Assembly (NCBI GenBank): GCA_949825045.1
Contig: OX463806.1
Coordinates: 44,974,208 to 45,038,207 of the forward strand
DNA from: Argyresthia goedartella
Taxonomy: Eukaryota > Arthropoda > Insecta > Lepidoptera > Argyresthiidae
Length of the DNA: 64,000 bases
Reading direction: 5' to 3'
Below are positions 33,310-44,235 of this stretch, one piece after another. Below the pieces are notes generated by a model that was not told where the DNA came from, ran no database searches, and was given only the letters and a program-made list of their open reading frames with translations. Made by a program: the position numbers and the translations under genes. Each line of letters begins with the position of its first letter. Positions within the stretch are counted from its first letter, which is position 1.

Positions 33310-34007
33310 AACTGATGACGAATAACACAGATGGCCACCGGAACTGCTCTATACTAGGTATCCTGCAGGTTGCGATATAATAACACAGATGGCCACCGGA
33401 ACTGCTCTATACTAGGTATCCTGCAGGTTGCGATATGATAACGCAGATGGCCACCGGAACTGCTCTATACTAGGTATCCTGCAGGTTGCGATATGATAAC
33501 ACAGATGGCCACCGGAACTGCTCTATACTAGGTATCCTGCAGGTTGCGATATGATAACACAGATGACCACCGGAACTGCTCTATACTAGGTATCCTGCAG
33601 GTTGCGATATGATAACACAGATGGCCACCGGAACTGCTCTATACTAGGTATCCTGCAGGTTGCGATATGATAACACAGATGGCCACCGGAACTGCTCTAT
33701 ACTAGGTATCCTGCAGGTTGCGAAATGATAACGCAGATGGCCACCGGAACTGATCTATACTAGGTATCCTGCAGGTTGCGATATGATAACGCAGATGGCC
33801 ACCGGAACTGCTCTATACTAGGTATCCTGCAGGTTGCGATATGATAACGCAGATGGCCACCGGAACTGCTCTATACTAGGTATCCTGCAGGTTGCGATAT
33901 GATAACGCAGATGGCCACCGGAACTTCTCTAAACTAGGTATCCTGCAGGTTGCGATATGATAACGCAGATGGCCACCGGAACTGCTCTATACTAGGTATA
34001 TGATAGG
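33310..34007 (+). repeat. Minisatellite 3 left arm, 58-bp unit, 12 copies
   Basis: The unit is gataac(a/g)cagatggccacc, ggaactgctctatactagg, tatcctgcaggttgcgatat. The first unit begins in gatgacgaataacac, continuous with the parent repeat. The last unit switches to the tatatgatagg spacer of the right arm and is cut by the BEL LTR. Confidence 0.95.
34003..34007. repeat. BEL copy 1 target site duplication, left (atagg)
   Basis: The 5 bases before the 5' LTR equal those after the 3' LTR (41468-41472). Five-base duplications are usual for BEL/Pao integrases. The minisatellite context makes atagg frequent, so the match could partly reflect repeat position. Confidence 0.75.
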
Positions 34008-34274
34008 TGTTGTGACGTCGTATGCTGTAATTAGCTTCGCATCTCGTCATCAGGAGCATCGTTGATTGGTCGCTGATCACGTCATCACGCAATGGACTAA
34101 TGGCATCGGGTTTAGCTACGTAGCTCGATTATACGCATTCGAAACATACGAGGATACGCACCTTACCTTGTAAAGTTGTAATTAAAAGTCAAATATTGAG
34201 AAAACCACGGCGTTCTCATTCCACATCATCACACCTGGGGTATCAGCAACAGGGACAGAGCTATCGAGGGAACA
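34008..34274 (+). repeat. 5' LTR of BEL copy 1
   Basis: It differs from the 3' LTR by three substitutions and lacks a 5-bp atatt duplication. It has TG...CA ends. No clear TATA box or poly(A) signal could be assigned by eye. Confidence 0.95.
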
Positions 34275-34695
34275 TCTGGACCTTCTAAGCCGAATACCGC
34301 GAAGCTTCGACCTGTGGATGTGGCGCGTATGCAGTTTAACCCACAAAGGATCTACGCTAAGGATCGGAATCCATCTCATTGGAAGACGTCGCTTCGTTCC
34401 TGAACTCGTGCAAGGAAATCGGCGATCATCGTCAGCAGTTGAATTGGCAGCGAACAACGCAAAGATCGCATCGACGCATTATTCTTCGGTACGGTCAGCC
34501 ATCTTGTTCGCCTATCCCAACCTATTCGCTTCATCTGTGTAATGTGTGTGTGATTTGCCGCATCATTGCATCGCTGAGCCGAAGTCGGCAGGTTTGTCTG
34601 CGCAGTGCCCATCAGTGTACCGTGTGCAAGTGCCTCTAGAGTGTCACAAAACCAATCGTAAGTAAACCCAGTTCTTACCCATCAAACACACCGAA
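34275..34695 (+). other. BEL copy 1 untranslated leader
   Basis: It lies between LTR and Gag start. tctggaccttctaagc directly after the LTR is the expected primer-binding position (TGG start), but the tRNA was not identified. Confidence 0.6.
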
Positions 34696-37065
34696 ATGGT
34701 CTTATTAGGGGATGACGATAAGCCCTCTAGGTCGAGGTCTCCATCAAGTGCGTCTGTCGAGGGCAATGAACCAGGCGCTCAAACGATGTGTCGCGATCTT
34801 GTTAAAAAACGAGGCATAATTAAGGGACGTTTTACTAAATTTTCTAACCAACTTAATACGTTAGATACTACGATTCCCTTATCACAAGTAGCTAAGGCAG
34901 ATCTCAACTTACGCATTCAAAATGCTCACAGCTTGTTCAAAGAATATAATTCGATTCAAACATTGATAGAAGAGAAAGTGCCTGACAGAGATATCGAAGC
35001 TCAGTTAAATCATCGCGAGCAGATGGAGAATAATTTCTATAGCTTTGTAGCTCAGGCCGAGTGTTTGTTGGGTGCTAAAGAGGCCAAGATCGGTGACAGT
35101 TCGGTAGGGTCAAAGGTCGATTCGGTAAAGCTTCCCTCCATAACGCTTCCTAGCTTTGACGGCTCGTGTGATCACTGGCTCGAATTTAGAGACACATATC
35201 TTTCTCTGATTCATGACAATAGGCAGCTATCCGACATACAGAGATTCCACTATCTAAAATCATCGCTTAAAGGTAGTGCTGCTTTGGTTATTGACCAGCT
35301 AGAATTTTCTGCAAGTAACTACAACATTGCTCTTGAATTGCTTCTAAATCGCTATAATAACAATAACCTGCTAATTCATAATCACGTGAAGGCCTTATTT
35401 TCAATTCAAAGGTTAGGTAAAGAGTCCCCAGTTTTGCTTAGGAAACTTATTGACACGATATTAAAAAACATACGCGCACTAAAGTCATTAGGGGAACCCA
35501 CCGAGCACTGGGATACTCTGATTATCTTTATTGTTGTTTCCAAACTCGACGAAATAACCGAGCGAGAGTGGGAGCAGCACAAAACCACTACCTTAAAATC
35601 ACAATGTAACCCTAATTACAAGTGCCGGACGGACGATTTGCTCAGTTTTCTAAAATCGCGAGCGGATATGTTAGATACGATAACAGTAACGCACTGTAAG
35701 TCGGTGCCTAGCTCGAGTAAACTTATTCCTTCTCACAATAACAGCAAGGTTCTTTGTAACGTGACTGTGGATAAGGACGAGCGTCGTCGTACGCCGCGAA
35801 GTAGGCAGTGTTACATGTGTAAGGCAAATCATCCACTATACTCATGTAAAAAATTCCTTGACGCGTCGATTAATTACAAACGGGATTTCATACGCGATAA
35901 TAAGTTGTGCGAGAATTGTTTGCGATCAGGACACTCGATCGGAGATTGTCGATTTGGACCATGCAGATTATGTAATCAAAAACATAATTCCGTGCTGCAT
36001 GAAAATGTAGGCACAGGTGAGTCACACATAGATGCCGCGGTCAGCGCTAATTATGCCGTAGACTCCGTAGTCGTAAACAACGCTCACACAAATAATAATA
36101 CCATATCTTCACAGTCGATCCTGTTATCCACAGCGCTGGTCGAAATCGCTGATGTAAACAATACATTTCACCTAGCCCGCGCACTTCTCGATAGTGGAAG
36201 CCAACGCTGTTTTATAACACGATCTTTATGCGAATCATTGCAATTACCTTTAGTACAGTCCACACAAGAAATAAAGGGAGTTGGTAATAATGTCACACAG
36301 TCAGCGCTTAAATGTGACATCGTAATACGGTCACTTTACGATATATTTAGACAGCGCCTTCAATGCATTGTTTTGCCCGTCATTACATCATCGCTACCAA
36401 CTGTACCTATACAACGCGCACAATTTGATATTCCCAAGGAATGCACATTAGCAGATCCTTCATTCTTTGAAACGAATCCCATAGATATTCTATTAGGCGC
36501 CGATTCGTTCTGGGATCTATTGAAGATAGGTAGGATTCGGTTGCTTAACGGGCCCTACCTACAAGAAACCAGGTTAGGTTGGATAGTTTCGGGACCAATC
36601 TATCATAAAGCGTACAAAGATGGCATTATCCAGTGTAACTTTGTTCAAACTATAGACGCACAATTACGGCAGTTCTGGGAACTAGAGGAACTCCCTAAGC
36701 TTCATGATACGCGCAGTGAGGCCGAGAAGGAGTGCGAATCCCGCTTCGTCGAACAAACAAAGCGTAACGACGACGGCAGGTTCATCGTAACTATACCTTT
36801 TAAATTACCTCAAGAAGCTTTAGGTGATACGCATGTCCAGGCCGAACGCCGATTCCTCGCTTTAGAAAAACGTTTAGACCGCGATGAAACGTTCAAAAAA
36901 CGCTACACGGAGTTCATGCGTGAATACATCGACTTAGGTCACATGTGCCGTATAGACTCGTACCTAACCCCACACTATTTCATGCCCCATCATGGGGTAT
37001 TTAGAGAACCAAGCACGACCACCAAACTCCGTGTAGTATTCGACGCGAGTGCTGCTTCCACGTCT
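34696..37065 (+). pseudogene. BEL copy 1 Gag, protease and start of RT
   Basis: One open frame begins at the ATG 34696. A helical Gag region occupies roughly residues 30-350. CCHC-type knuckles (CYMCKANHPLYSC near residue 371, CENCLRSGHSIGDC near 405) bind nucleic acid. An aspartic protease site ALLDSGSQ lies near residue 497 and a DILLGAD segment near 600. The RT entry LRVVFDASAAST is near residue 778. Just after this the sequence jumps to the YVDD region in another frame: about 130 residues expected in BEL RT, including the first catalytic Asp motif, are absent. The frame runs on to 37182 but the last residues are out of phase with the family. Confidence 0.85.
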
Positions 37066-37106
37066 GGACTTCGACTCCGTGTAGCTTCGACTGCGCAGAC
37101 GTACAG

Positions 37107-37979
37107 GTGCGGCGGTCCATCGTGGAGGACATGTACGTTGACGATTACATTACTGGTCACGATGACAAGGATCAGCTGTTAGCATTATGTAAAAAAGTGT
37201 CATCGGTTTTAATGGACGGCTGTTTTCCTTTACGCAAATGGTTATTCAATTTTGATTGCGACATGGCTCAGGTACCGTTAGATTTTTCTAAATCGCTTGC
37301 GCTTTCAGAAAGCAGTCACAATAATACGTTAGGTATCAATTGGTACAATTCGAGCGACAACCTTTATTATGATACGGAATTGGCAAGCGACGATAGCGAT
37401 AAGATCACAAAGCGCTCGATTTTATCTTCCGTCTCACAGATTTTCGATCCACTAGGGTTGTTAAGTCCTACTATCATGATAGCAAAGGTTTTGCTACAAA
37501 AACTATGGCTCGCTAAAGTAGATTGGGATGATCAAGTTCCGCGAGACGTTGTCAAGATATGGGTTCGCTTTGTAGATAACATTAAGCACCTTAATTCGCT
37601 GCGCGTGCCGAGACACGTGATTGGATGTGAGACAGGGCATCTTCAACTCCACATTTTTACAGACGCGTCTCAAACTGCTTACGGTGCATGTGCTTATATC
37701 AGATCTGTAGGTATTAATAATAACACAACGACAGTATCAGTCAGGTTGCTATGCGCTAAGGGCAAGGTCGCGCCTCTCAAATCTGTCAATATACCACGCT
37801 TAGAACTATGCGGCGCTCTGTTAGGTGCTAAATTGTACAGTAAAATTAAGGAATCTATGCATTGCGAGTTTCAGTCAGTAGCCTTCTGGTCCGACTCAAC
37901 CATTGTGCTAGGGTGGCTGCGCATGGAACCTTACAGGCTGCAAACTTTTGTGCAAAATCGTGTGGTTGAAGTACAATAA
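37107..37979 (+). pseudogene. BEL copy 1 RT C-terminus and RNase H
   Basis: It continues in a different frame from the upstream part: VEDMYVDDYITG carries the RT YVDD box (37134-37145), then FDPLGLLSP, and RNase H with FTDASQTAYG, IPRLELCGALL and FWSDSTIVLGWL. It ends at an in-frame TAA (37977-37979) directly before LTGGLPWNHVRGKDNPADL, which normally continues without a stop. The stop is thus a nonsense change inside Pol. Confidence 0.85.
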
Positions 37980-38476
37980 CTAACTGGGGGCCTACCATGG
38001 AATCACGTGAGGGGGAAAGACAACCCAGCCGATTTAGTTTCGCGTGGCGCTGGGCTAGATTCGCTAACTTCGTGCGAACTATGGTGGGAGGGACCAGAAT
38101 ACCTACGTGACCCTAATTACAATGTCACCAATTCACAGTTGGAAATCGCGCACGATGATTTGCCTGAGATAAAACCTGCAAAGATTCATTCATTTGTTGT
38201 CAAGCAGAACGCGAAAGTTAATGTAAACAAAGAAAACTCGCTTTATCCTTTTCACAGATACTCTCAATATAATCGCATGATTCGCGCCTGTGCGTACCTA
38301 CTTCGATTTGTTTACAATACGCGCAATAAAATCGGTCGTCGTAGTGGCGCACTACATGTGAGTGAATTGTTGGAGTCAGAACTGGTTTTGGCTAGATTGA
38401 GTCAATTAGAGTCATTTCCTACAGAACACAAAATATTAAGCGCTAACGGTGTTCTGGGTAAAATTCATTCTTTATC
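37980..38476 (+). pseudogene. BEL copy 1 RNase H to integrase linker
   Basis: Same frame as the preceding segment beyond the stop: HVRGKDNPADLVSRGAG, WWEGPEYL and a basic helical part (YNRMIRACAYLLRFVYN). It ends at about 38460 with NGVLGKI and then runs into AT-rich sequence of other origin (about 38465-38530). The integrase HHCC zinc region expected next is missing. Confidence 0.75.
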
Positions 38477-38530
38477 TCAATTTTATTTATTTATTGACTT
38501 TTATTGAATTTAATTTATTTATTAAAATCA
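38465..38530 (+). other. AT-rich filler replacing the integrase zinc domain
   Basis: A stretch rich in tttattta lies between two well-conserved Pol segments. About 80-100 residues usual in BEL integrases are gone and this short AT-rich piece is in their place. It may be a repair footprint. Confidence 0.6.
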
Positions 38531-39018
38531 GTGTCTCCATTGATGGGTAATCTTCCTGAGGAGAGAGTTGCTGCTAACATTCCTTTCTATCATTGTGGTG
38601 TAGACTACGCGGGCCCAGTGATAATACTGAATCGCAAGGGGAGGGGAGCAAAAACGATTAAGGCTTACATCTGTCTCTTCATATGTTTTAGTACTCGCGC
38701 GATACATTTGGAGCTCGTCACTGATCTTTCTTCAGAAGCCTACCTACTTGCACTCAAACGTTTTATCTCGCGGCGTGGGAAACCTTCGAAAATATTTTCG
38801 GATAATGGAAAAAACCTTGTAGGCGCCAGGAATGAATTTGAAAGGTTTTTAAGTAACTGTTCTTCAGACATCATAGATTACGCAACTGAGAATAGGATAG
38901 AATTCAGCTTTATTCCTCCCTATGCAGCACATTTCGGTGGTTTGTGGGAGGCTGGGGTAAAATCCTGCAAACATCATTTGCTTCGCATGATGGGCACTGC
39001 GAATTTGACATACGAAGA
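38531..39018 (+). pseudogene. BEL copy 1 integrase core, interrupted
   Basis: PLMGNLPEERV, GVDYAGP (first catalytic Asp), THRAIHLEL-like region, IFSDNGKNLVGA (second Asp) and GGLWEAGVKS (Glu) give the DDE core. It breaks at tacgaaga (39018), where a LINE has inserted, and resumes at 40685. Confidence 0.85.
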
Positions 39019-39019
39019 T

Positions 39020-40347
39020 TATTATTCCGTCCCATATCTATTCTGCCTATCCTCTCCAAAGTCCTGGAATCAATTGTTCACATCCAGCTCTCCTCCTACC
39101 TTTCCTCAAATAACTTGTTAAATCCCCATCAATCAGGTTTCAGGCCGGGTCACAGCACTACCACGGCTCTGCTTAAAGTCACTGACGATATTCAATGGGC
39201 AATGGATCAGGAGCAGCTTACGGTCCTTACACTGCTTGATTTCAGTAGCGCCTTCAACTGCGTCGATTTCGATATCCTGGTTGAAATTCTAAAGTCGCTT
39301 AAAGTCTCCTCGCACTCGGCTCGCTGGTTTGACTCCTACCTGAGAGACCGCCAGCAGCGCATTAAGTCTGAGGAGATCTCCACGGATTGGTGTGAGCTCT
39401 CCACGGGTGTCCCGCAGGGTGGTATCCTTTCTCCTCTCCTCTTCTCAGTATTCATAAACTCCATATCTGACGTTCTTAGTTCTTCTTATCATCTCTACGC
39501 AGATGACCTACAAATATATCGGCACTTCTCTCCGTGTGATGTGAATCTGACTGTAGAGGCGTTGAATGCTGACCTCGACAACATCAGGAAATGGGCTATT
39601 TCATATGGACTGCAAGTCAACCCGGGAAAATCTCAAGCCATGATTATGGGTACACGGCATTCGCTTAACTTGCTACAGAATTCGCCCGTCGATCCTGTAT
39701 TGTATGATGGTACCATAATTAATTACAGTGAGAAAGCTAAGAATCTTGGGGTTATATTTGACAACTTGCTGTCCTGGTCGCCCCATGTTTGTGAGGTCAG
39801 CAGACGAGTCTTTGCGTCATTTCACTCCCTCCGAAGATTGCAGTACTTCCTGCCACGGCAGACTAAAATCACTCTTGCTCAGTCCCTTCTACTACCTTTA
39901 ATAGACTATGCGGATGTTTGTTGGGTCAACGCGAACGAAGAACAACTGAACAAACTCGAACGACTTCAAAATCTCGGGATTCGGTTTATCTACGGGTTGC
40001 GCAAGTATGACCATGTCTCCCAGTATCGCAAGGAGCTGGAGTGGCTTCCGATCCGTCTTCGCCGTGACATGCACATTCTCTCCTATCTGTTCAATATTTT
40101 GCGAAATCCCCGATACCCCACATATCTACGCCAACGTTTTGACTTTCTTTTCCCCAGGGATAGCAATCCGAGATCCCACACGGTGTCTCTCCTTTCAACT
40201 CCTCGGCATAACACTGCCGCTTACGAACACTCGTTTAGGTTAAGGGCAATCCGACTGTGGAACGCACTTCCCTGCGCTATTAGGGAAAGTCCCTCAATTT
40301 TCACTTTTAAGAAAAGATTGAAAGTGCATTTCCTTTCTCTTCCGTAA
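39020..40347 (+). pseudogene. LINE reverse transcriptase, N-terminally truncated
   Basis: About 440 codons are open to TAA. RT blocks appear in order: FRPISILPILSKVLESI, HQSGFRPGHST, LLDFSSAFNCVD (catalytic Asp), STGVPQGGILSPLLF, YADD (YHLYADDLQIY), then KNLGVIFD and a C-terminal LWNALPCAIRES segment. This is the CR1/Jockey-like pattern, close to lepidopteran CR1-type elements. The frame upstream of 39019 belongs to BEL read in another phase. A second copy of the C-terminus is at 46091. Confidence 0.9.
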
Positions 40348-40684
40348 ATGGTACCATATTTATGTAGGTATATGTATGATTTATTATAGTTTATGTATGT
40401 TCATGCTTTACATTGTATTTTATGTAGTGGAAGTATATATATATATATTTTTATTTTATATTTGGTATAGTTTATATATATTTTGAAAGTAATTTGCGTC
40501 CGTATGTATAGTGTTATTGCGAACTAGGACTTTCCAGTATAATTAACTCTCCTGTCCTGCCTAGGTTTGCTGGAAAAAATCTCTTTTTAGAGATAAGCTC
40601 GCCTTTGCTTATTACATTACTTTTAATTGTCTGTAACTTTATATTATCTATGCAATAAAGAATAAAGAAGTAAAGAATAAAGAA
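40348..40684 (+). other. LINE 3' UTR
   Basis: AT-rich sequence, then gcgaactaggactttcc, cctgtcctgcctaggtttg, the ctctttttagagataagc block and aataaag tail. The end is the same as at 1-115, 46662-46772 and 61610-61719. Confidence 0.9.
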
Positions 40685-41203
40685 GAAGAGTTTGGTACCG
40701 TTCTTGCACAAATTGAGGCGATCCTAAATTCCCGCCCATTGTCTCCAATGTCCTCAGATTCAAACGATTTCCTACCACTAAGTCCTGGTCACTTCCTGGT
40801 TGGCCGTCCGTTGACTGCTCCAGTATACGCTGACTCCCAGATCGCCAATGCCAACACAAGCCAGCTCTCGCGGTACCAGCGTGTGGAACAGCTCTGTCAT
40901 CACTTCTGGAAACGCTGGAGCAGCGAGTACCTAGGTAGTATCTCGGAGATGCAGCGCAGACCTAAGTGGAAGATCAACAGCCAGGATTTGCAGCCAGACA
41001 CGCTGGTCATCATAAAAGAGGACAACGCCCCCCCGCTACGATGGCATCTCGGACGAGTCGTCTCTGTGCTGCCAGGGAGAGACGGTATCGCCAGGGTGGC
41101 GGACATACGCACGAGCAGGGGGGTGATTCGACGTGCCTTCTCCAGGATATGTCCTTTATTCCCGTTGGAAGCTGCTCCTTCCAAGGCCGGGGCCATGTTG
41201 TGA
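40685..41203 (+). pseudogene. BEL copy 1 integrase C-terminal part
   Basis: Resumes with EEFGTVLAQIEAILNSRPL, then PLSPGHFLVGRPL, FWKRWSSEYL and a C-terminal domain with WHLGRVVSVLPG typical of BEL/Pao (the DUF5641-type tail). It stops inside the 3' LTR. The N-terminal half is at 38531-39018. Confidence 0.85.
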
Positions 41204-41467
41204 CGTCGTATGCTGTAATTAGCTTCGCATCTCGTCATCAGGCGCATCGTTGATTGGTCGCTGATCACGTCATCACGCAATGGACTAATGGCATCGGGTT
41301 TAGCTACGTAGCTCGATTATATTATACGCATTCGAACCATACGAGGATACGCACCTGACCTTGTAAAGTTGTAATTAAAAGTCAAATATTGAGAAAACCA
41401 CGGCGTTCTCATTCCACATCATCACACCTGGGGTATCAGCAACAGGGACAGAGCTATCGAGGGAACA
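41196..41467 (+). repeat. 3' LTR of BEL copy 1
   Basis: Compared with the 5' LTR it has an extra 5 bases in gattatattatacg and three substitutions. It ends GGGAACA before atagg. A weak purine-rich aaggccggggcc lies just upstream. Confidence 0.95.
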
Positions 41468-42178
41468 ATAGGCGATATGATAACGCAGATGGCCACCGGA
41501 ACTGCTCTATACTAGGTATATGAAAGGCGATATGATAACGCAGATGGCCACCGGAACTGCTCTATACTAGGTATATGATAGGCGATATGATAACGCAGAT
41601 GGCCACCGGAACTGCTCTATACTAGGTATATGATAGGCGATATGATAACGCAGATGGCCACCGGAACTGCTCTTTACTAGGTATATGATAGGCGATATGA
41701 TAACGCAGATGGCCACCGGAACTGCTCTATACTAGGTATATGATAGGCGATACGATAACGCAGATGGCCACCGGAACTGCTCTATACTAGGTATATGATA
41801 GGCGATATGATAACGCAGATGGCCACCGGAACTGCTCTATACTAGGTATATGATAGGCGATATGATAACGCAGATGGCCACCGGAACTGCTCTATACTAA
41901 GTATATGATAGGCGCTATGATAACGCAGATGGCCACCGGAACTGCTCTATACTAGGTATATGATAGGCGATATGATAACGCAGATGGCCACCGGAACTGC
42001 TCTATACTAGGTATATGATAGGCGATATGATAACGCAGATGGCCACCGGAACTGCTCTATACTAAGTATATGATAGGCGCTATGATAACGCAGATGGCCA
42101 CCGGAACTGCTCTATACTAGGTATATGATAGGCGATATGATAACGTAGATGGCCACCGGAACTGCTCTATACTAGGTT
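41468..42178 (+). repeat. Minisatellite 3 right arm, 55-bp unit, 13 copies
   Basis: The unit is gataacgcagatggccacc, ggaactgctctatactagg, tatatgataggcgatat. It shares about 40 bases with the left-arm unit but has a different 15-base spacer in place of tcctgcaggttgcgatat. Confidence 0.95.
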
Positions 42179-42360
42179 GGTCTACTAGGTACCCTACAGG
42201 ATACGATATGATAACTCTATTAAGGGTGGTCAGTGTATGCTCGTCATAATGCATGCTGGTGAAATAGAAGTGATGGTGACATAGGGTACCAGGGGAGCTT
42301 CTCAACAAATTATCAACGTCAGTTAGGATCTGATAATGGGATCATGGATGGATGTATTTT
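42165..42360 (+). repeat. Dispersed parent repeat, 3' part of copy 2
   Basis: ggtaccctacaggatacgat, gataactctattaagggtgg, cgtcataatgcatgctggtg and gagcttctcaacaaattatc follow the order seen at 31900-32510. It is the right-hand continuation of the repeat that begins at 32901. Confidence 0.75.
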
Positions 42361-42879
42361 AACACTAAATAAATGGATTATCTATTTTAGTATTTTTTGT
42401 AACAAATATGGTTTAATTGAAGTGTTTTTTTTCTGAAGTTTTCTTTCGGCATAAATTATTTTATTCTTTTGTAGAAGTTTTCTTGTACGATGGTACGTAC
42501 CCTTCGTGGGCGAGCACGAACCGCTCTTGGCCGATTTTTGATTTTTTAATCCTATTCCTCTAAAAGTACGCTGAAGGTCACATTGTTAGTTCCGCTGTCG
42601 TGTCGGGGAGGCCAGCAGAGCCTTCAATAAAAACACAAACTAATATTAGACGCAAGTAAACAAACAAGGTTACGCCTTTTCCTTCGCACACGGGGTTGCA
42701 TTGCAGGGTCCCTATTCTGTTATGGCAAACGCACAGCGATAGCCCAATTAGCACAAAGCTGCATTATATAGTTCCACACAAGCGCCACATCGGTTGTTTA
42801 AGCACTTTTAACGACTTATTAGTGTACACTCGCTGCAATAGCTGCACAGGAAAATGACGAGACCCATATAATGCATAAT
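42361..42879. other. Non-coding stretch, no gene seen
   Basis: Starts with aacactaaataaatggattat, a common retroelement tail (also near 52935). Nothing else was recognised. Confidence 0.45.
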
Positions 42880-43117
42880 TCTCGTCGGCAGTGACTCTGC
42901 CTACGAATCCAAGGGTTCCGGGTTCGAGTCCCGGTGGGGGCAAATATTTGTTTGATGAGAGCGGATGTTTGTGCCCTAGTCATGGTTGTTTATCTATCTA
43001 TGTACAATATTTATCTATATAAGTATGTGTATCGTTGTCTAGTACCCAAGATACAGGGTATCCTAGTTTGGGGCTAGATCAATGTGTGTAAATAGTGTCC
43101 AAGCTATTATTATTATT
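42880..43117 (+). mobile_element. tRNA-derived SINE, family A
   Basis: tcggcagtgactctgcctac, B-box ggttcgagtcc, the body through gatcaatgtgtgtaaatag and a (ATT)n tail. Confidence 0.9.
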
Positions 43118-44059
43118 CTGGTCGTCGAGACGTAATGCTCTTTGCTGCTTAAACGTGCACTTTTACACCATTACTCAGCTTATATACATAAACATTTATT
43201 TAGGCCAAAATTGTACCAATTGTAACCTTTTATGCAGTTACACAGCAGAGCACCTGATTTGGAGACTTGTGCCCATCAATTCAAACCAGGGCTGAGTAAT
43301 GGAATTTATATAGGCATATAGTAATTTACCTTTATTACCACGCATTGTGGATATTACGTGGATATTATGAGAGCACGTAAAAGTATTGACCTAAAACATA
43401 TGGTATTACGCAATAAAGTTACATTCCCGATAAAATTTAACACATAATTGAAATCACCCAAAGTTATACTTAACTTATTAATACAAAATGGCAAATAAAA
43501 TATCTTCATTTGCACGCACAATATCACTTACTGCAATTGAACGCTCTCAAACTGAATAAAAAATCAAAATGCGTTACTGCATACAACAATTTCACTGATA
43601 ATGAACTTTTAGCTTCGATAAAGCATTTAAGATGTCCAAACTTATTCCAATTTTGCGAATGAGTATGAGAATGGCTGCATATTAACTATAATAAGTACCA
43701 CGTGCCTTGTTACTCAGGCAATGTTCAGCACTTGGAGTAGCTGTTATCATTACTAATGCTATTACAATTCAATTGTACAGCAATGTGCCGCGTTATAGAC
43801 CTCAATTTTAAGCAGCTAATGTGTCCAAGGTATACTGTAAAAATGCTGATACACAGAATTGGGAGCGTATCGATTACTCCCAAGGGCGCCAAATTCCGTA
43901 TTGGGCAGTCTCTTCACGCGAAATAGGCGCCGCCCACATGCCAAATACGGCATTGGCCGCCCTATCGCTATGCGTTTCCCATAAGAGAATTGAGGGCCAG
44001 GTCGTTTAGACTTCCGTAATTATGCATCTGACGTATGTCACAGAAGGCAAACTGCGTCA
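43118..44059. other. AT-rich stretch, no gene seen
   Basis: No exon, RNA gene or repeat could be supported. Confidence 0.5.
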
Positions 44060-44235
44060 TCAAAGGCACGTTTGGCTATTACAAACGGAGTGTTGAGTCC
44101 GACATTGATGTATGGGAGCGGATGTTGGGTATGGCAGAAGAAGCATGAAAGCCGAATAAATGCGGTAACATTAAAGATAGATTGGAGAATGAAGTTATAA
44201 GGGAACGCTGTGGCTTGAAAGAAGATAACCAAAGG
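44060..44235 (+). pseudogene. LINE ORF2 C-terminal remnant (RTE-like pattern)
   Basis: Frame 1 reads AITNGVLSPTLMYGSGCW, VWQKKHESRINAV, then after a shift RLENEVIRERCGLKED. This is the post-RT region of a LINE family widespread in Lepidoptera (L-x-YG-x-E/G-x-W ... HE-x-RI-x-A). Frameshifts and loss of flanks show it is dead. The clade label is tentative. Confidence 0.65.

Larger units (their letters stand above)
39019..40684 (+). mobile_element. CR1/Jockey-like LINE, 5' truncated, inserted in BEL integrase
   Basis: Target duplication gaaga is at 39014-39018 and 40685-40689. The element starts inside the RT (FRPISILPI), carries a full RT C-terminal part, a 3' UTR with the shared ttagagataagctcgcct block and an A-rich tail (aataaagaagtaaagaataa). 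The 1.67-kb length with missing endonuclease and ORF1 is a normal 5' truncation. Confidence 0.95.
34008..41467 (+). mobile_element. BEL/Pao LTR retrotransposon, copy 1 (7.46 kb with nested LINE)
   Basis: Bounded by near-identical direct repeats of 267 and 272 bp beginning TGTTGTGACG and ending GGGAACA, with an ATAGG duplication. Internal order is Gag, protease, RT, RNase H, integrase, as in BEL/Pao. It carries an RT deletion, a premature stop after RNase H, an integrase N-terminal deletion and a LINE insertion, so it cannot move by itself. LTR similarity argues for a recent insertion. Confidence 0.95.

Noticed and set aside
22431..34000. Upstream catalytic exons of the PDE7-like gene
   Set aside because: I searched for the HN-x2-HA and HD-x-DH-type segments on the - strand and found none that I could support.
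40900..41280. Minus-strand 126-codon frame over the BEL integrase end and LTR
   Set aside because: Antisense of a recognised Pol segment and spans the LTR boundary.
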